A stretch of 64,000 nt of DNA from Akebia trifoliata (GCA_017979445.1 CM030714.1:6517049-6581048), one strand, 5' to 3'; positions 21,362-32,141 are shown, counted from the first letter of the stretch. Notes: generated by a model not told the origin, from the letters alone. Made by a program: numbers and translations.

Positions 21362-21460
21362 TTCTCTGACCTCTTCAGCAGATCTGTTATTTCTTGGGTA
21401 AGGGCCTCAACCAAGTGTTGATCTTCTTTACCATCTCCAGAGGAGGGCAACAAGCCGAGA
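21362..21460 (-). pseudogene. Captured fragment resembling a SYP4-type syntaxin
   Basis: The minus-strand frame reads LLPSSGDGKEDQ followed by EALTQEITDLLKRSEN and then a stop. From memory of the family this matches the region just before the SNARE-adjacent helices of plant SYP41/42/43 (TGN t-SNAREs), which have a GDGKEDQ-x4-E-x-LTQEIT-x-LLK pattern. The minus-strand sequence upstream (21460-21600) looks like a CT-rich plant leader with CAAACCCTAACC but does not encode the syntaxin N-terminus. Only about 33 codons are present. Probably an exon carried by a transposon; not functional. Confidence 0.6.
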
Positions 21461-21800
21461 TGGAGTTGAAACTGAAATAATGATTGAGCTTTTCTCGCCT
21501 GGCGTCTTTGCCTGATATGTGTCGTCTTCAGTGAATGGAGATGGTTAGGGTTTGAATCGCAGAAGAGAAGACGATGGGGAAGAGAGAAATTTGATTTGAA
21601 TCAAAAAAATTTATTTTGATTTGGGTTATAGATGCGGGGAGGAGTTTCTAAATAATAAAAAACCTAAGTGATTAAAGTAGCAGGTGCTGTTTAGATGTGT
21701 TCTACGGTTGGATTCATTAGATCTATATTGATCTAACATCTGAAAACATTTGTGTGGATGTTGGTTTGAGAGTTTGGCAGGGGAACGTGAACCATAGTTT

Positions 21801-22000
21801 TTTTTTTTTGCTAATCTAGTGTCCAAGCCAGCTTGCATGCACCACGACTAATTTCGGGGAGGACTACCACAACAACCCACCATCATGGTCCCCCAGTTAA
21901 ATCATGACAAAATCCAAGAGGGGAATCGAACCCGTGACGTGCGTCTAACGCACACTTCATGTGCTCGCCCTTACCACTTAGGCAACCCATGGGTGGGTAT
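21801..22000 (-). mobile_element. tRNA-derived SINE, complete, with 14-bp TSD
   Basis: On the minus strand a tRNA-like head has an A box TTGCCTAAGTGG (complement of 21974-21985) and a B box GGTTCGATTCC (complement of 21922-21932), about 40 nt apart. The body ends in a poly(A) tail (T-run at about 21798-21810 on the plus strand). Flanks GTGAACCATAGTTT (21787-21800) and GTGAACCTTAGTTT (22001-22014) are the target duplication with one mismatch. Length about 200 bp. It would be transcribed by Pol III and moved by a partner LINE. Confidence 0.88.
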
Positions 22001-22014
22001 GTGAACCTTAGTTT

Positions 22015-22590
22015 ATAGCAGAAAATATGTAAGTCAAGATACTAATGAGGTGAGCGTACAGGAATCAACCAATACCGATACCACAACAAGGAAGATGGCG
22101 CTCTCTTACAAGTCTTCCTTCAACAACCACATTACCTTGAAAATCATCCAAATTAGACAAATAAATAAATAAATAAAATATAATCACATGTAAGAACAAA
22201 AACTGGGTTTTTCAAGATAATAAACTAAAGCACCCAACAATATGAATTATTTATATGGATATGCATTTCAAATAAACCAATAATTCCTTGCTACACATTC
22301 ACGCTTCTACGTGGGACACATGCTCATGGATTTGGAACATTGGGTGGTCAGTTCCAAATGGATGGGGTTCTGTTTGAACTAATCTATTGCCCAGTGGAAT
22401 TGATCCAATTTTGAAGGCATCAACTTACTAAGTTACTTAAAGTTTGTGAATGTAGATACCCTGAACTGGATTCAAAATCCACCTCCACCTACTAGGTACT
22501 TACTTATACTAACAGAAAAGGAAAGAAAAAGAAGTTTGGCGTAGCCAAATGGCATAGGTATTAAGAAAAAGATTCCTTTTTGAACTTTTG
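22015..22590. other. Spacer, nothing recognised
   Basis: Contains an (AAAT)n tract near 22160. No gene or repeat boundary seen. Confidence 0.5.
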
Positions 22591-22599
22591 AAAGATGCT

Positions 22600-22850
22600 T
22601 AAATTTGAGCAAACCCTTGGTCTAAAATTCTTAAATTGTTACATCTCTATGATTTTGATAAGACAATTAGCGTCGACCATCAAGAGATTAATTTAAATTG
22701 GTGAAAACCCTTGGCTTAAAAATCTAAAATTGTTAGACCTCTTTAATTTTGATCTAAGATTTAAATTTGTAGAAGCCGTTGGTTTAAAAATCTAAAAAAT
22801 CTAAAATTGTTGGGCCTCTTTAATTTTGATAAGATAATAAGCATCAAAAG
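22600..22850. repeat. Three-unit tandem repeat, about 80-95 bp
   Basis: The phrase AAACCCTTGG-TC/CT-TAAAA followed by AATTGTTA-ACCTCT and AATTTTGAT occurs three times with indels (about 22610, 22706, 22770). Non-coding. Confidence 0.6.
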
Positions 22851-23089
22851 AACACCATTTAGTTAATAATCCATCTCTCTTCTCCTACACTCTTTTTTTA
22901 TATTCAAGTTCTTCTTTTTATTAATAATTTCCACTGTCACGACCAAGGTTTTATTTTGTCATGATTGCCACAGCAGAAAAGATCAGATTTTGGAGTTTCT
23001 CAACAAGTCCAAAACAAAAGAAACAAAATTTCTACATCAAATGAGGTCAAGATATTGGGGATTTGTAGTGAACTTCCAAAATAGAGACG

Positions 23090-23337
23090 AACGAAATCAA
23101 AATTCTCCAAAATTATAAATATAACTACATCATTGAAAACAAGCAATTTTTTCTCTTTCTTTCTAATTCCGCAATAAAATTCCATTAAAATTGAGAGAGA
23201 CCTGGAACGGCTTGGTAGCCATGGCCATGGGGATGGTGAGGAGAAGCAGAAGCAGCAGCCACACCAGGTGTTGTGGGAGTGGCTGAGGGAATCCAATCGA
23301 CGGCTGAGAATAGCCTGGAGAACCTTGACAGAACTTA
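23090..23337 (-). pseudogene. Exon-like fragment, unrecognised
   Basis: The minus strand here is much more GC-rich than its surroundings. It can read FSAVDWIPSATPTTPG followed by a His/Gly-rich stretch (HHPHGHGYQAVP), ending at a possible splice donor (CCAG/GTCTCT near 23203). Another frame gives a long leucine run. I cannot choose the frame with certainty and know no family. Probably the first exon of a lost gene or a captured piece. Confidence 0.3.
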
Positions 23338-23441
23338 GGGGTAGGATTAGGGCTAGTTTTTTTTTTTTTTTTTGCTTTTTTAATAATTTGGATTTGCGAT
23401 TTCCAGATCCAGGGACGACCTTGGGGTAGGATTAGGGCTAG
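23338..23441 (-). mobile_element. 66-bp retroposed insert with 19-bp TSD
   Basis: GGGGTAGGATTAGGGCTAG is present exactly at 23338-23356 and 23423-23441. Between them (23357-23422) is a T-run of about 17 followed by 49 bp. Read on the minus strand, the insert is a short body with a poly(A) tail. The long exact duplication with a poly(A) tail is the mark of target-primed reverse transcription. The body is too short to name its parent. Confidence 0.8.
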
Positions 23442-23635
23442 CCCACCTTCTTTATTTGTTTGTTGTTACTGTTGGCATGAATTGATCACTCCAAGCCACA
23501 TTCCACATCGTTCCTCTTGGATCGGATCATCTCGGATCGGACCGAACCAAGATTGATCCCATAAGAATCTGACCAGATTGACCCTATAAGAATCCGATGG
23601 TATCTCTCAAAAGAATCTTCTTTTTTTTTTTTTTT

Positions 23636-24068
23636 GGGTTAAATTACACTTTGACCCCCTATAGTTTGGCATAATTCCATTTCAATCCCTAACGTTTTGA
23701 TAATAGCACTTAACTCCCTCATAATTATCCAAGGGGTTCACTTCACCCCTTCCATCAAATTTCTGTCAACTTAACGGTTAAATTCTTTTTATAAAGACCA
23801 TTTTGCACTTTTAAAATGTAATATTTTTTATAAACAAAAATATGCTTGTGAAAAAATGGGTTCAATAAATGATTAGACTACAACATTTTAATTATTATTT
23901 TAAAATCTAATTTTTTTAATAAAAAATAATATAAAATTAGAAGATAAAATAACATCTGAATTTTAAAATGTAAGTGAAACCTGAAAGACTAGGTAAGTGC
24001 AATTATCAAAATGTTAAGAGGTTAAAATGGAATTATACCAAATTACAGGGGTTATAGTGTAATTTACC
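23636..24068. mobile_element. MITE with long inverted repeats
   Basis: GGGTTAAATTACACTTTGAC at the left and the complement of GGTAAATTACACTATAACCC at the right are inverted. The arms pair imperfectly for roughly 90 bp (AATTCCATTT, GTTTTGATAATAGCACTTA and complements). T-runs flank both ends. No coding capacity. Confidence 0.75.
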
Positions 24069-25036
24069 TTTTTTTTAAAGTGCATTTAGTGGTACTAATA
24101 TGAGGTGTGGGAGTGGAGTTTTAACCCTCCACCCTCGTTCGGAAAAAACTTTGAAGTAGTTAACCCGCTTCAAAATTTTTGAAGTAACACTCTTCCTTGG
24201 ATTATATTTGGTATGTTCAAGGAGGTATGTATATAAAATATTAATGAAGAAATGGGGATGTGAATTAAATATGAAAAGTCACGTGTCATAGTGTGAAGAG
24301 AGTTCCTTCGAATTTTGTTTAGAAAAGTCAAAAGGTACGGGCATGTCTAAAAGACAAGATTTTAATACCTCAACCATGCATCTTATAAGGAAATTAAATG
24401 ATATCAGGAGCAGAAAAAAGGGACAATGATGATAAGGACTTGTTTTTTGAAAATATGTATCGAAAAATCCCAAGATAAAGAATATGAATTATGTAGGACT
24501 CATTTTATAAAATTTTAGTCTAAGAAAGACGATTGAAGATATTTTTATATAAAATACTAGGAGTCGAGAACAACCCTTTCAACCACTTAAAACATCAATT
24601 GATTTGTTTGAGAGGTCCACATTTTCTTGAATATTTGAGATACCTCTATCTTACAGATGAAAGAAAAATGTTCTAAATGATAAAAAAAAACCCTAATTTT
24701 TTTTCCTTTCTTTTCGAAACTAGTCATCTTCGCCCCTATAAAATGATAAACACAACAATGATGATGGGGATGATCATTCATCATCAACTAATTTTGGGGT
24801 TGTAGGTAGACTAATGTAAGGTGCAAAATATTTAGACCCTAACATAATTATAGATAATTTTAAATATTTAAAATATATTTTTAACACTCAAATGTCCATC
24901 GAATCAACTCTAAGACTTTCGAGCCAACTCAAATGAGGCAAATGAAATAATATTAATTTATGAATATTATAAATATTTTAAAATAAATTAATTATTCACC
25001 TTTTTCTCTAAAAATATTATATATATATATATATAT
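24069..25036. other. Spacer with an E-type MITE end
   Basis: About 24105-24160 matches one arm of the E-type MITE (GTGTGGGAGTGG, TTAACCCTCCACCCT). The variant palindrome CTTCAAAATTTTTGAAG is near 24169. The rest is AT-rich with no supported gene. A (TA)n tract ends at 25036. Confidence 0.5.
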
Positions 25037-25417
25037 GGGTCAGGTTCGAAGGACAACCATTTCAACACACATATAGAAAACGTGTTTTGTCTTATATGGG
25101 TAAAAATGTTTGGAATGGACTGATTTTTTGTGAGGATGATCTCTGTGATGAGGAGATCATCCTTGCCAAAAATCAGCTCATTATGAAACTTCTAGACCGT
25201 CCAATTTTTTTTGAAAAATTATAGACCGTCCAATTTTTGTAAATCAATTTTGATGGGGTTACAAGTTTTGGAATGAGATGATTTTTTGCCAGGATGATCC
25301 CCTCATCACAAAGATCATTCTCACAAAAAATCAGTCCATTCCAAATATTTTTGCCCATATAAGACAAAACACGTTGTCTATATGTGTGTTGAAATGGTTG
25401 TCCTTTGACCCTAACCC
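25037..25417. mobile_element. Double-hairpin MITE, copy A8
   Basis: TIRs are GGGTCAGGTTCGAAGGACAA and the complement of GGGTTAGGGTCAAAGGACAA, continuing CCATTTCAACACACATATAG. Two inner palindromes carry the shared GAGGATGATC core. (TA)n tracts flank both ends (25017-25036 and 25420-25439). The outer TIR differs from copies A2-A4 although the core is the same. Confidence 0.85.
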
Positions 25418-25769
25418 AATATATATATATATATATATAATAACTTGGTCAAGTTTATGACCAAATGCATTTTTAAGCTAACATAGAGGTATCTCAAAAT
25501 TTATTGAAATGTGGACATCACAAACAAATCACGATTAGTTCTAATAATTATCTTATAAATTGTTTTAAAAAATCCTTTTAGACTAATGTTTTACAGAGTA
25601 AGCCCTGGATGGATATATTCTTTAAGAGGGGGCTTTTGATAACTTGGAGTCATTGTCCCAAAAAAAAAAAAAAAAACCCACTCAGTATCAAATCTTAACT
25701 TGAAGTGAAACCCTTTCCTTACTAAAACCTCTGGTATTTGTGCTTTTTTACTATTTAATTTACAAATAA

Positions 25770-26155
25770 ACCCTTTAATATAAGTTTCGTTAGACACGTG
25801 AAGAAAGTCCCATTGAAGCACAAAGTAGGGGATGGATCAATGCGCAGGTTCAAGCGGGGCTTGGTTACGCAACCTACTTTGGGGACCATTGGAAAGGCCA
25901 CGTCCAACTTATCACATTCACATAAAGTTTTGATGGGAACACGGCATGTATAGAGGTTATGCAGAAACAAGAATGTTTAGTACATAATTGAAGTCCTTAT
26001 CATCGGTCAACAATGGCACTTTGATCCCCGTTCGATATGGCCGGTGACATTGCCGTAAATTATTATCACATTCACATAAAGTTTTGATGGGAACACAACA
26101 TGTATCGATTTCAACACCCAATCGAGGTGTCCCAAGTATGAATGATATCGAATTG
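25770..26155 (-). repeat. Block Z: internally duplicated remnant of the 56.8-57.1 kb segment
   Basis: CACATTCACATAAAGTTTTG occurs at 25915 and 26068, and GAAGTCCTTATCATCGGTCA at about 25990 and 26190, so the segment was duplicated in tandem with a deletion in one unit. A minus-strand frame with TCCVPIKTLCECD is found in both units and at 56.8 kb, but it is broken by stops. The CCATTGAAGCAC stretch near 25810 matches 55358. Confidence 0.6.
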
Positions 26156-26413
26156 TTACACAGAAACAATAATGTTTAGCACATAATTGAAGTCCTTATC
26201 ATCGGTCAACAATGGTAATTGGGGCAAGTCGAAAAGGGTCTTAATTGCCTGATCGATATGGCCAGTGACATTGCCGTAAATTTTAATCACAATAACAAAG
26301 AAATTAAAACTCATCAGAGAGGCTACAATCGTAATCATTTTTATTAGTCTTCTCAAGATCTCTTGAATGGAATCAAACTTCTTTGCTTGAGTGTTAAGAG
26401 AGCTTTCGGATTT
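26156..26413 (-). CDS. Conserved open frame, exon-like, copy in block Z
   Basis: The minus-strand frame is open from 26413 to a stop at 26156-26158. It reads ESSLNTQAKKFDSIQEILRR, a hydrophobic helix (MITIVASLMSFNFFVIVI), then IYGNVTGHIDQAIKTLFDLP and DDKDFNYVLNIIVSV. The first ATG is internal, just before the helix; upstream codons are conserved too, so it may be an internal exon. The copy at 56903-57160 has the same length and differs at only about six residues, mostly conservative. One membrane helix; family not recognised. In both copies the frame after the stop can be aligned to a second short Cys-containing segment after a shift, so the parent gene is probably broken. Confidence 0.4.
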   Translation of the reverse strand, partial: KSESSLNTQAKKFDSIQEILRRLIKMITIVASLMSFNFFVIVIKIYGNVTGHIDQAIKTLFDLPQLPLLTDDKDFNYVLNIIVSV

Positions 26414-26426
26414 CTAGTGTAACTAA

Positions 26427-27125
26427 AGGGTATCACTGAACTTATAAGACTAACGTTTGAAGATCTCATTGGATGCTAACCAGTCCTTGTGATTCAACCG
26501 TTCCAATGGATCACTAGATGGACGGGTACGATTTGATGATACTTTGATCAACCAACCAATACCCACATGAAGCGACGACTTGACTTTGTCTGTAAAAGTT
26601 TTAGGGCTATGTTAAGGAGTGAGGACCGAGTACATCAGATCTCCCTAATGGCTCTCATCTTATTCATAGGTTGTCTTGGCAATGTTATAAAAATTGAGTT
26701 TACTCAGCTGAGCCAGAATATAAAACATTCCCAAAAATTTTCCAATTTTTTTTTCTTTACCCTCCAAAAAAAACAAAAAAATATATTTTCTTCAACAATC
26801 AAATGTCAAAAACAAGATAGGAATTTTAGGGAAATTAAAGATTATAAATTTTTATAAGAACCCAAAAACACCGTTTGTATATATTCTCCAAAATTTTCCG
26901 TAAACTTTCTTGACTTTGTCCAAGTTACTGAATCCAAACTTTGTTAATATGGTATAAACGCAAACCTCACTTATTCACATTAGATATATAAAAAAAAAAA
27001 ATTATAAATTAAAAATTGCTCAAAAGTGTAGATTTGGTTATACAATTTGCATGCATGGCTATGATATTGTTCCCATGAATCTTGAGATTTGGTCACAAAC
27101 GAAATTTGAAACACATGCAATCCCT
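26427..27125. repeat. Block Z duplicated non-coding segments
   Basis: 26427-26600 matches 9121-9265 and 57172-57325; 26610-27125 matches 7490-7997 and 53765-54285. The join between them at about 26600 is unique to block Z, showing a deletion or rearrangement relative to X and Y. Confidence 0.75.
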
Positions 27126-27421
27126 ATATATATATATATATATACATATATATATAAAACAAAGTCACTTCATTTTATTTAGTATTGAGAAGCTAAATAT
27201 AAGGCAGAATTAAACACAATCACTAAATATTAATGAACATTTTGAGGAGGCCCAAAGTACCCAACAACATACACAACATACAACATAGAGATGCGACAAG
27301 TTCAGGAACCATATATCTACACTCGGGATATTCAATCTACTTTCTTTTTATGATACTGCTCCTTCTAATAGCACCAACAACATACACAACATACAACATA
27401 CAACATAGAGATGATGATTAA

Positions 27422-27787
27422 TTAGGTAAACATAAGGTGGATATAGGTGCCAAATGCATAAGCACTTATCACAAAAACTACTGGAATCCCCAATATAAAA
27501 GTGCAATTCTCCTTCATCATCTTAGGGACTAGAAGGAGCAGTATCAGACCCAATATCAAGCTTATGAACATAGAAAAGGTGTAGGCCTTGCAAAGAATCC
27601 CATATGTCTGATTATCCATATTTTCGAGCATTTTCGTAGCATCACCTGGATGATTGAAGATCCCACGGCTGGCGATGTTGGATATCGAAAATCCAACCAC
27701 AAACGCTGTTTTTTGGGTTATAGTCGGATCGTCTGCTACGAAAGAAGCAGGGATTGAGACTGCGTCATCAACTTCAATGTCAGTCAT
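27422..27787 (-). CDS. Small PGG-like membrane protein, copy 4 (internal in-frame deletion)
   Basis: 121 codons from the ATG at 27785-27787 (MTDIEVDDAVSIP). The frame is open further upstream but family conservation begins at this ATG. Body: QKTAFVVGFSISNIASRG, then HPGD (NHPGD, a K-to-N change just before), the MFISLILGLILLLLV helix, and a last helix ending YIHLMFT. Seven residues equivalent to KKLMMWF in copies 2 and 6 are missing, a clean 21-bp deletion just before the last helix that removes its basic flank. The upstream TATA-like core CATAAATA and leader are conserved. Either functional with altered topology signal or an early pseudogene. Confidence 0.65.
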   Translation of the reverse strand: MTDIEVDDAVSIPASFVADDPTITQKTAFVVGFSISNIASRGIFNHPGDATKMLENMDNQTYGILCKAYTFSMFISLILGLILLLLVPKMMKENCTFILGIPVVFVISAYAFGTYIHLMFT

Positions 27788-27900
27788 GAAGAATTGAGAG
27801 AGATGTAAGAACAAGACTATGAGAGAATGAGAACAAGATATGAGAGAATGAGAGAAGTGGGATTGAAGAATTAACACATACCTTACCTTATATTTATGAT
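27788..27900 (-). promoter_or_regulatory. Leader and TATA-like region of copy 4
   Basis: CATAAATATAAGG on the minus strand (complement of about 27885-27897) lies about 105 nt before the ATG. The leader has an extra short duplication of the GAGAATGAGA motif relative to copies 2 and 6. Confidence 0.45.
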
Positions 27901-28860
27901 AGAAAAAAAAAAAAAGTGTCGATATCATTTTACGTGACACAGATAGATCGAAAAAAATGTCGGCTTCCATACGTTACATGTGGAATCATTTTACGTGATA
28001 CATGTAAGGTGTACCGCTTCAATAGAATAGAAACATGTGGGCGAATGACATCACGTGGCACGAATGACATCAGCAACTTATTTTTGCTCACATTGAGGAT
28101 CAGGTAAGGTGTGCCTTCAAGATTTGACTTTGTTTGTAAAAGTTAAGTTGTCTGTATAGCTTGTAGCATGCACTTGCAGTGAGATTGAAACACATCTTCA
28201 TCAATGATTTGTAACCGTTGATTCTAGGGTTATTTTTATCCTTTTTTGGGTACTTAAGTTAAAAACGACCAATCAGGCGGTTCAAAAACCAGTAAAAACA
28301 TTGTGATAATTAGAGTTTCGATGTATTTACATTTTTTTTCTTTTTAGTCTGAGATGAGTTGAGTTGAATTGACTAGTCCAAATTTTGAGTTCACTCGTCA
28401 AGTTTTAGGTCTAGGCTGTTGAGGAGTGAGAACCAAGTACTTATGAGTCTGCCAGTGCAGTCTAAGCACATCAAATCTTCCTAATGGTTATCTTGGCATG
28501 GATATGATGATCCTCCGGATATAAACATGAGTTGACTCAGGTGAACCTAAGTATAGAATGGTCACAAAATTCTTCCAATTTTTCAAATCTTAAATGGGGA
28601 ATTATGATAATATTTCTTCCTCTAAGCCTCAAAATTGTATTTTCTTCAACATTAATCAAATTTCTTCAATATTTGATAAGAAAAAAGGGGAAAAAATCAT
28701 TTGTATATTCTCCAAAATTATCACCAAATTTTCTTGAATTTATCCAAATTAATCGAATTGGGCCTACCGTGAATAATTACCAAATCTGAACTTTGTTACT
28801 ATTGCATAAATTAAATCTTAATTACTCATTTCATATAAAATTGTTCCAAATGAAAATTTA

Positions 28861-28953
28861 CCAATTAATGTGGGAAATAGTACTCAAGAAAGTTAGGTGA
28901 GGTAGAATGAGAGAAGGCTAAGTGGGCATGGAACCAACCTTATTTATTTGTAA
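28861..28953 (-). pseudogene. Orphan promoter/leader of a copy-3-type gene
   Basis: This segment matches 13511-13603 (ATTAATGTGGGAAATAGT, AGAATGAGAGAAGGCTAAGT, GAACCAACCTTATTTATTTG), the leader and TATA-like region of copy 3. The coding body is absent: sequence on the 3' side (28800-28860) belongs to another block segment (matches 58070-58120). It marks a lost third copy-3-type gene in block Z. Confidence 0.7.
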
Positions 28954-29091
28954 GGAAAATATGGAAAATGCTGAAATGACAAAAAGTATTTACTGAGATT
29001 CTCACAAGTCTGACTTGGGATGTGCACATAATCATAGATGTGTGTCCTCACGATACGAATAAAAATCATCTACTGTTATCGATGCCGACTC
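28954..29091. mobile_element. Small MITE with TGTAA duplication
   Basis: TGTAA at 28949-28953 and 29092-29096 flanks a 138-bp insert that is absent at 13599-13603. It contains AAATGCTGAAATGACAAAAA and GATGTGCACATAATCATAGA, linking it to the C-type relatives at 37537 and 49445. Confidence 0.65.
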
Positions 29092-29096
29092 TGTAA

Positions 29097-30075
29097 ATAT
29101 ATATGGATTTAGAAAAACACGCAATGTCGATATAGTTTCAATGGAGACAGGAAGAAGAAAGCGGTATCCTAAGATGCCGACAAGAAGGATGAAATCTTTG
29201 CATGAGGAAGCACTGAAGCAGTGTGGCATGACATCGACTGTTGGTGAAGAGGACTTAATTCGCTGTATCATCTTCCTCTGTCCCGTACATTGAAATATAT
29301 ATATATATTTTTTTGGACCACCAACTCTTACTCCTTTCTTTATGAGTGATGATAATATGCTCCCCCACGTGTCATACTCAATCAACTCCCCTTACATAGG
29401 GTATCCCAGAATCATAGACTTTATGGCTCAAGATATACAACCACACATCCCCATAAATCTGAGCAATTGTGTGTCCCGATGAAAGGAAATCTATGGTTTT
29501 GGCACACCCCACATCAGGCAGTTGCTTGAGTATGCCACGTGGGATAATTAGATTATCATGACTCTTTTTTTATGGCAAGAAAAACTCAATCAGCTGATTA
29601 TTTCATATATTAAACTTATGAGTAATGATTTTTTGACTCACCCACACTGCATACTCCACATACTCTTTTGATGTGGCATGTGCTAGAACTATAGATCTAT
29701 TTTTCCTTGGGATACACAATAAAAATTTATGTGGATATGCATTCCGAGGCCAAAAAAATAAAACTATGAATCTAATACATGCCACGTGAGGTAGTCAGAT
29801 TATCACGACTCATAACTTAAAAGTTATTAGAAATGTGCATTTTGTCACATGATTGATTCTTATTCGTTGGATTAGTTAGTTGAGTCATGATGATCTGACT
29901 CCATCATGTAGCATACTCAAAATATTCTCCTTACGTGGCATGTGCTAAAATCATAGATTAAATGATTCGGGATACACATTTGTACATTCTCATAAATGTA
30001 TAATTGTGTATATCAAAAAGTATATATCTATAATTCTAGCACATGCCATGTCACGTTAGTTTTACTATAATCAAA
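29097..30075. repeat. Array of D-type hairpin repeats
   Basis: At least four imperfect copies follow one another (about 29355-29420, 29440-29535, 29635-29790, 29885-30055). Each has a CATGTGGCATACTC or CCACGTGG-like end, AATCATAGA or ACTATAGATC, and GGGATACACAATTGT-like wording, in alternating orientation. The first part (29097-29350) is block-Z flank matching 13606-13800. No gene supported. Confidence 0.55.
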
Positions 30076-31497
30076 TAAAGCCTATCAATTATCATATAAT
30101 CTTTGTATATAGGTCCGAGAAGAAGTGATCTAAGCTCTGTGATAGTTTGGTAAAGCAAAATTTGAATTTATGTGAGGGAGGCATCAAACATTTCTATCAT
30201 AAGGTCACAGCAAATTCGATCCCCCGCAATAATCATTAAGAGCTAAAGTACAAACTCGAGCCATGTATTTTGGAATCCCTTTAGGAGTCAAAGGAAGAAA
30301 CTTCATATGTTTTGGAATCAACGGTCAAGATCACATTCGAGGAAGAAACTTTATATTTTTTGGGATCAACGGCCACAATCACAATGGAGGAAGAAACTTT
30401 ATAAGGTAATTATAGAACCACCCCACGAATTAATAAGGGTGTTTATCGGTTTTGAATGACACAAGTCAAGTCCATCACGCTTCCGAGAGATTAGACGCAA
30501 CATAGCTTCGTTATTGACGTCAACTGTAACGTCGCGCTCCACAGCACTGGAGGAATCGGTTTATCGGCCCACGGTTTAGATTCAATGTACCAATCTAAAA
30601 ATATAATTGAAAAATGGTGAAATAATCAAATCTACCCCCAACAAAAAAATTCTTCACACTCACTTTAAAATCACAAGACTTGGAGCTTCATCACGGCTCT
30701 TGAAAGACTAATGATAAACTGAAGTTATAAAATTGATGTTCTTCACGTGGCACGTGACTAGAACCTTAGATCCTTTTCCTTGTGTATCCCGAAGAAAAAG
30801 ACCTATGGTTCTGTGCATGCACTACCACGTCAAATTGTTTGTTCGTTAAAAAGCTGCTAAACTTTTTCATTATGACTTAGTAAAATTCTATTTGAATCTA
30901 TCTGAAAGGATTTGATAGTATCTTATTAAATTTGATGTACTAGGTAGGACACTGAATCTTTCTGAATTGATTGGATAGGTACTTATCGACACTTAATTAT
31001 AGTATTTGGTACTAACTTATTGAATGAAACTTCATTTGTAATTTTTTTGGCCCAACTCCTAATAACCTTTAGATCATGAGTTGAGGTTTTCATGACCACT
31101 TATAAGATTTAAAGGTATTGCTTATTGTATTATGAAATCCTCATTAAAACCTTCATCAAGTCCTTGTGAAAATGAGATGAAAAAAAAGAAGAGAATTTAT
31201 AGAGTAGGGTGAAGGTCAGAAGGAAGAGAGAGAGAGAGAGAGAGAGAGCACATAAAAAATGTCATATTTGATGGATCAAGGCGTCAAAATTTTCATTGTC
31301 AAGTTTTCTTTCGATGGGTTGAAATTCTCAAGTTAATTGAGGGTGGGAGAAATTTGACTCTTCTAAGCCAACAAATTGGGGGATATAAAAAATTTTGATG
31401 ACCATGGCCTATTGAAATTCGTTTACTAAAACTCATGGGCCAAGCTCATCAAATTTTCCTATCAATTTTTTTTTTTTAATTTTCACATATATATAAC
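30076..31497. other. Spacer with D-type fragment and (GA)n
   Basis: A D-type fragment is at about 30740-30840 and a (GA)n tract at 31228-31249. GGAAGAAACTT(C/T)ATAT is repeated with ATCAACGGTCAAGATCACA-like wording at 30290-30400. No ORF supported. Confidence 0.5.
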
Positions 31498-31745
31498 AAC
31501 GGTTTTTTTGTAAACCACTTTTGATGAGATTAGAAGTTTGGGAATGAGTTGATTTTTGGTGAAGATGTTCTCTATGGTAAGGAGATCATCATCACCAAAA
31601 ATCTGCCCATTTCAAAACTTCTTACCACAATTTTCAAGTAGAAATCATCCTTACAAAAAATTAGCTCATTTCGAAACTTCTAACTCATGTAAGACAAAAA
31701 TAGTTGTCATAGATGTTGTCACAATGGTTGTCCCATGAACCTCCC
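31498..31745. mobile_element. Double-hairpin MITE, copy A6 (left end missing)
   Basis: Has the GATTTTTGGTGAAGATGTTC palindrome and a damaged second hairpin. The right end is the complement of GGGAGGTTCATGGGACAACC; no matching left end is present. A TA tract follows at 31747-31774. Confidence 0.65.
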
Positions 31746-31747
31746 AC

Positions 31748-31778
<31 letters not shown>

Positions 31779-31779
<1 letters not shown>

Positions 31780-32132
31780 GGAAATGTTCAGCAACAAACA
31801 TTTTGGCAAAACATTTTTCAAAACATGGGTTAGAGGTATTGGAATGAGCTGATTTTTGGTGAGGATGATCTCTACGGTGAGGAGATCATCATCACCAAAA
31901 ATCAGCCCATTCCAAAACTTCTAACCCCATCAAAAATGATTTACAAAAAATGGACGGTCCACGATTTTTCAACTTGTAAACTGGGGCTAGAAGTTTTGGA
32001 ACGAGCTGATTTTTGGTGAGAATGATCTCCTGACCATAGAGATCATCCTCACCAAAAATCAGCCCATTCCAAAACTTCTAACCCATGTTTTGAAAAATGT
32101 TTTGCCAAAATGTTTGTTGTTGAATGCCCCCC
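31779..32132. mobile_element. Double-hairpin MITE, copy A3
   Basis: Same subfamily as A2 and A4. GGGAAATGTTCAGCAACAAA at the left and the complement of GGGGGGCATTCAACAACAAA at the right enclose both hairpins and the TGGACGGTCCACGATTTTT spacer. TA tracts lie on both sides. Confidence 0.88.
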
Positions 32133-32141
32133 TATATATAT

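Noticed and set aside
21860..21990. A true tRNA gene on the minus strand
   Set aside because: A and B boxes are present but the stems do not make a cloverleaf, and the poly(A) tail plus 14-bp target duplication show a SINE.
27788..27970. N-terminal extension of the copy 4 membrane protein to 182 codons
   Set aside because: The extension reads through the conserved leader and TATA-like region; family conservation begins at the ATG at 27787.
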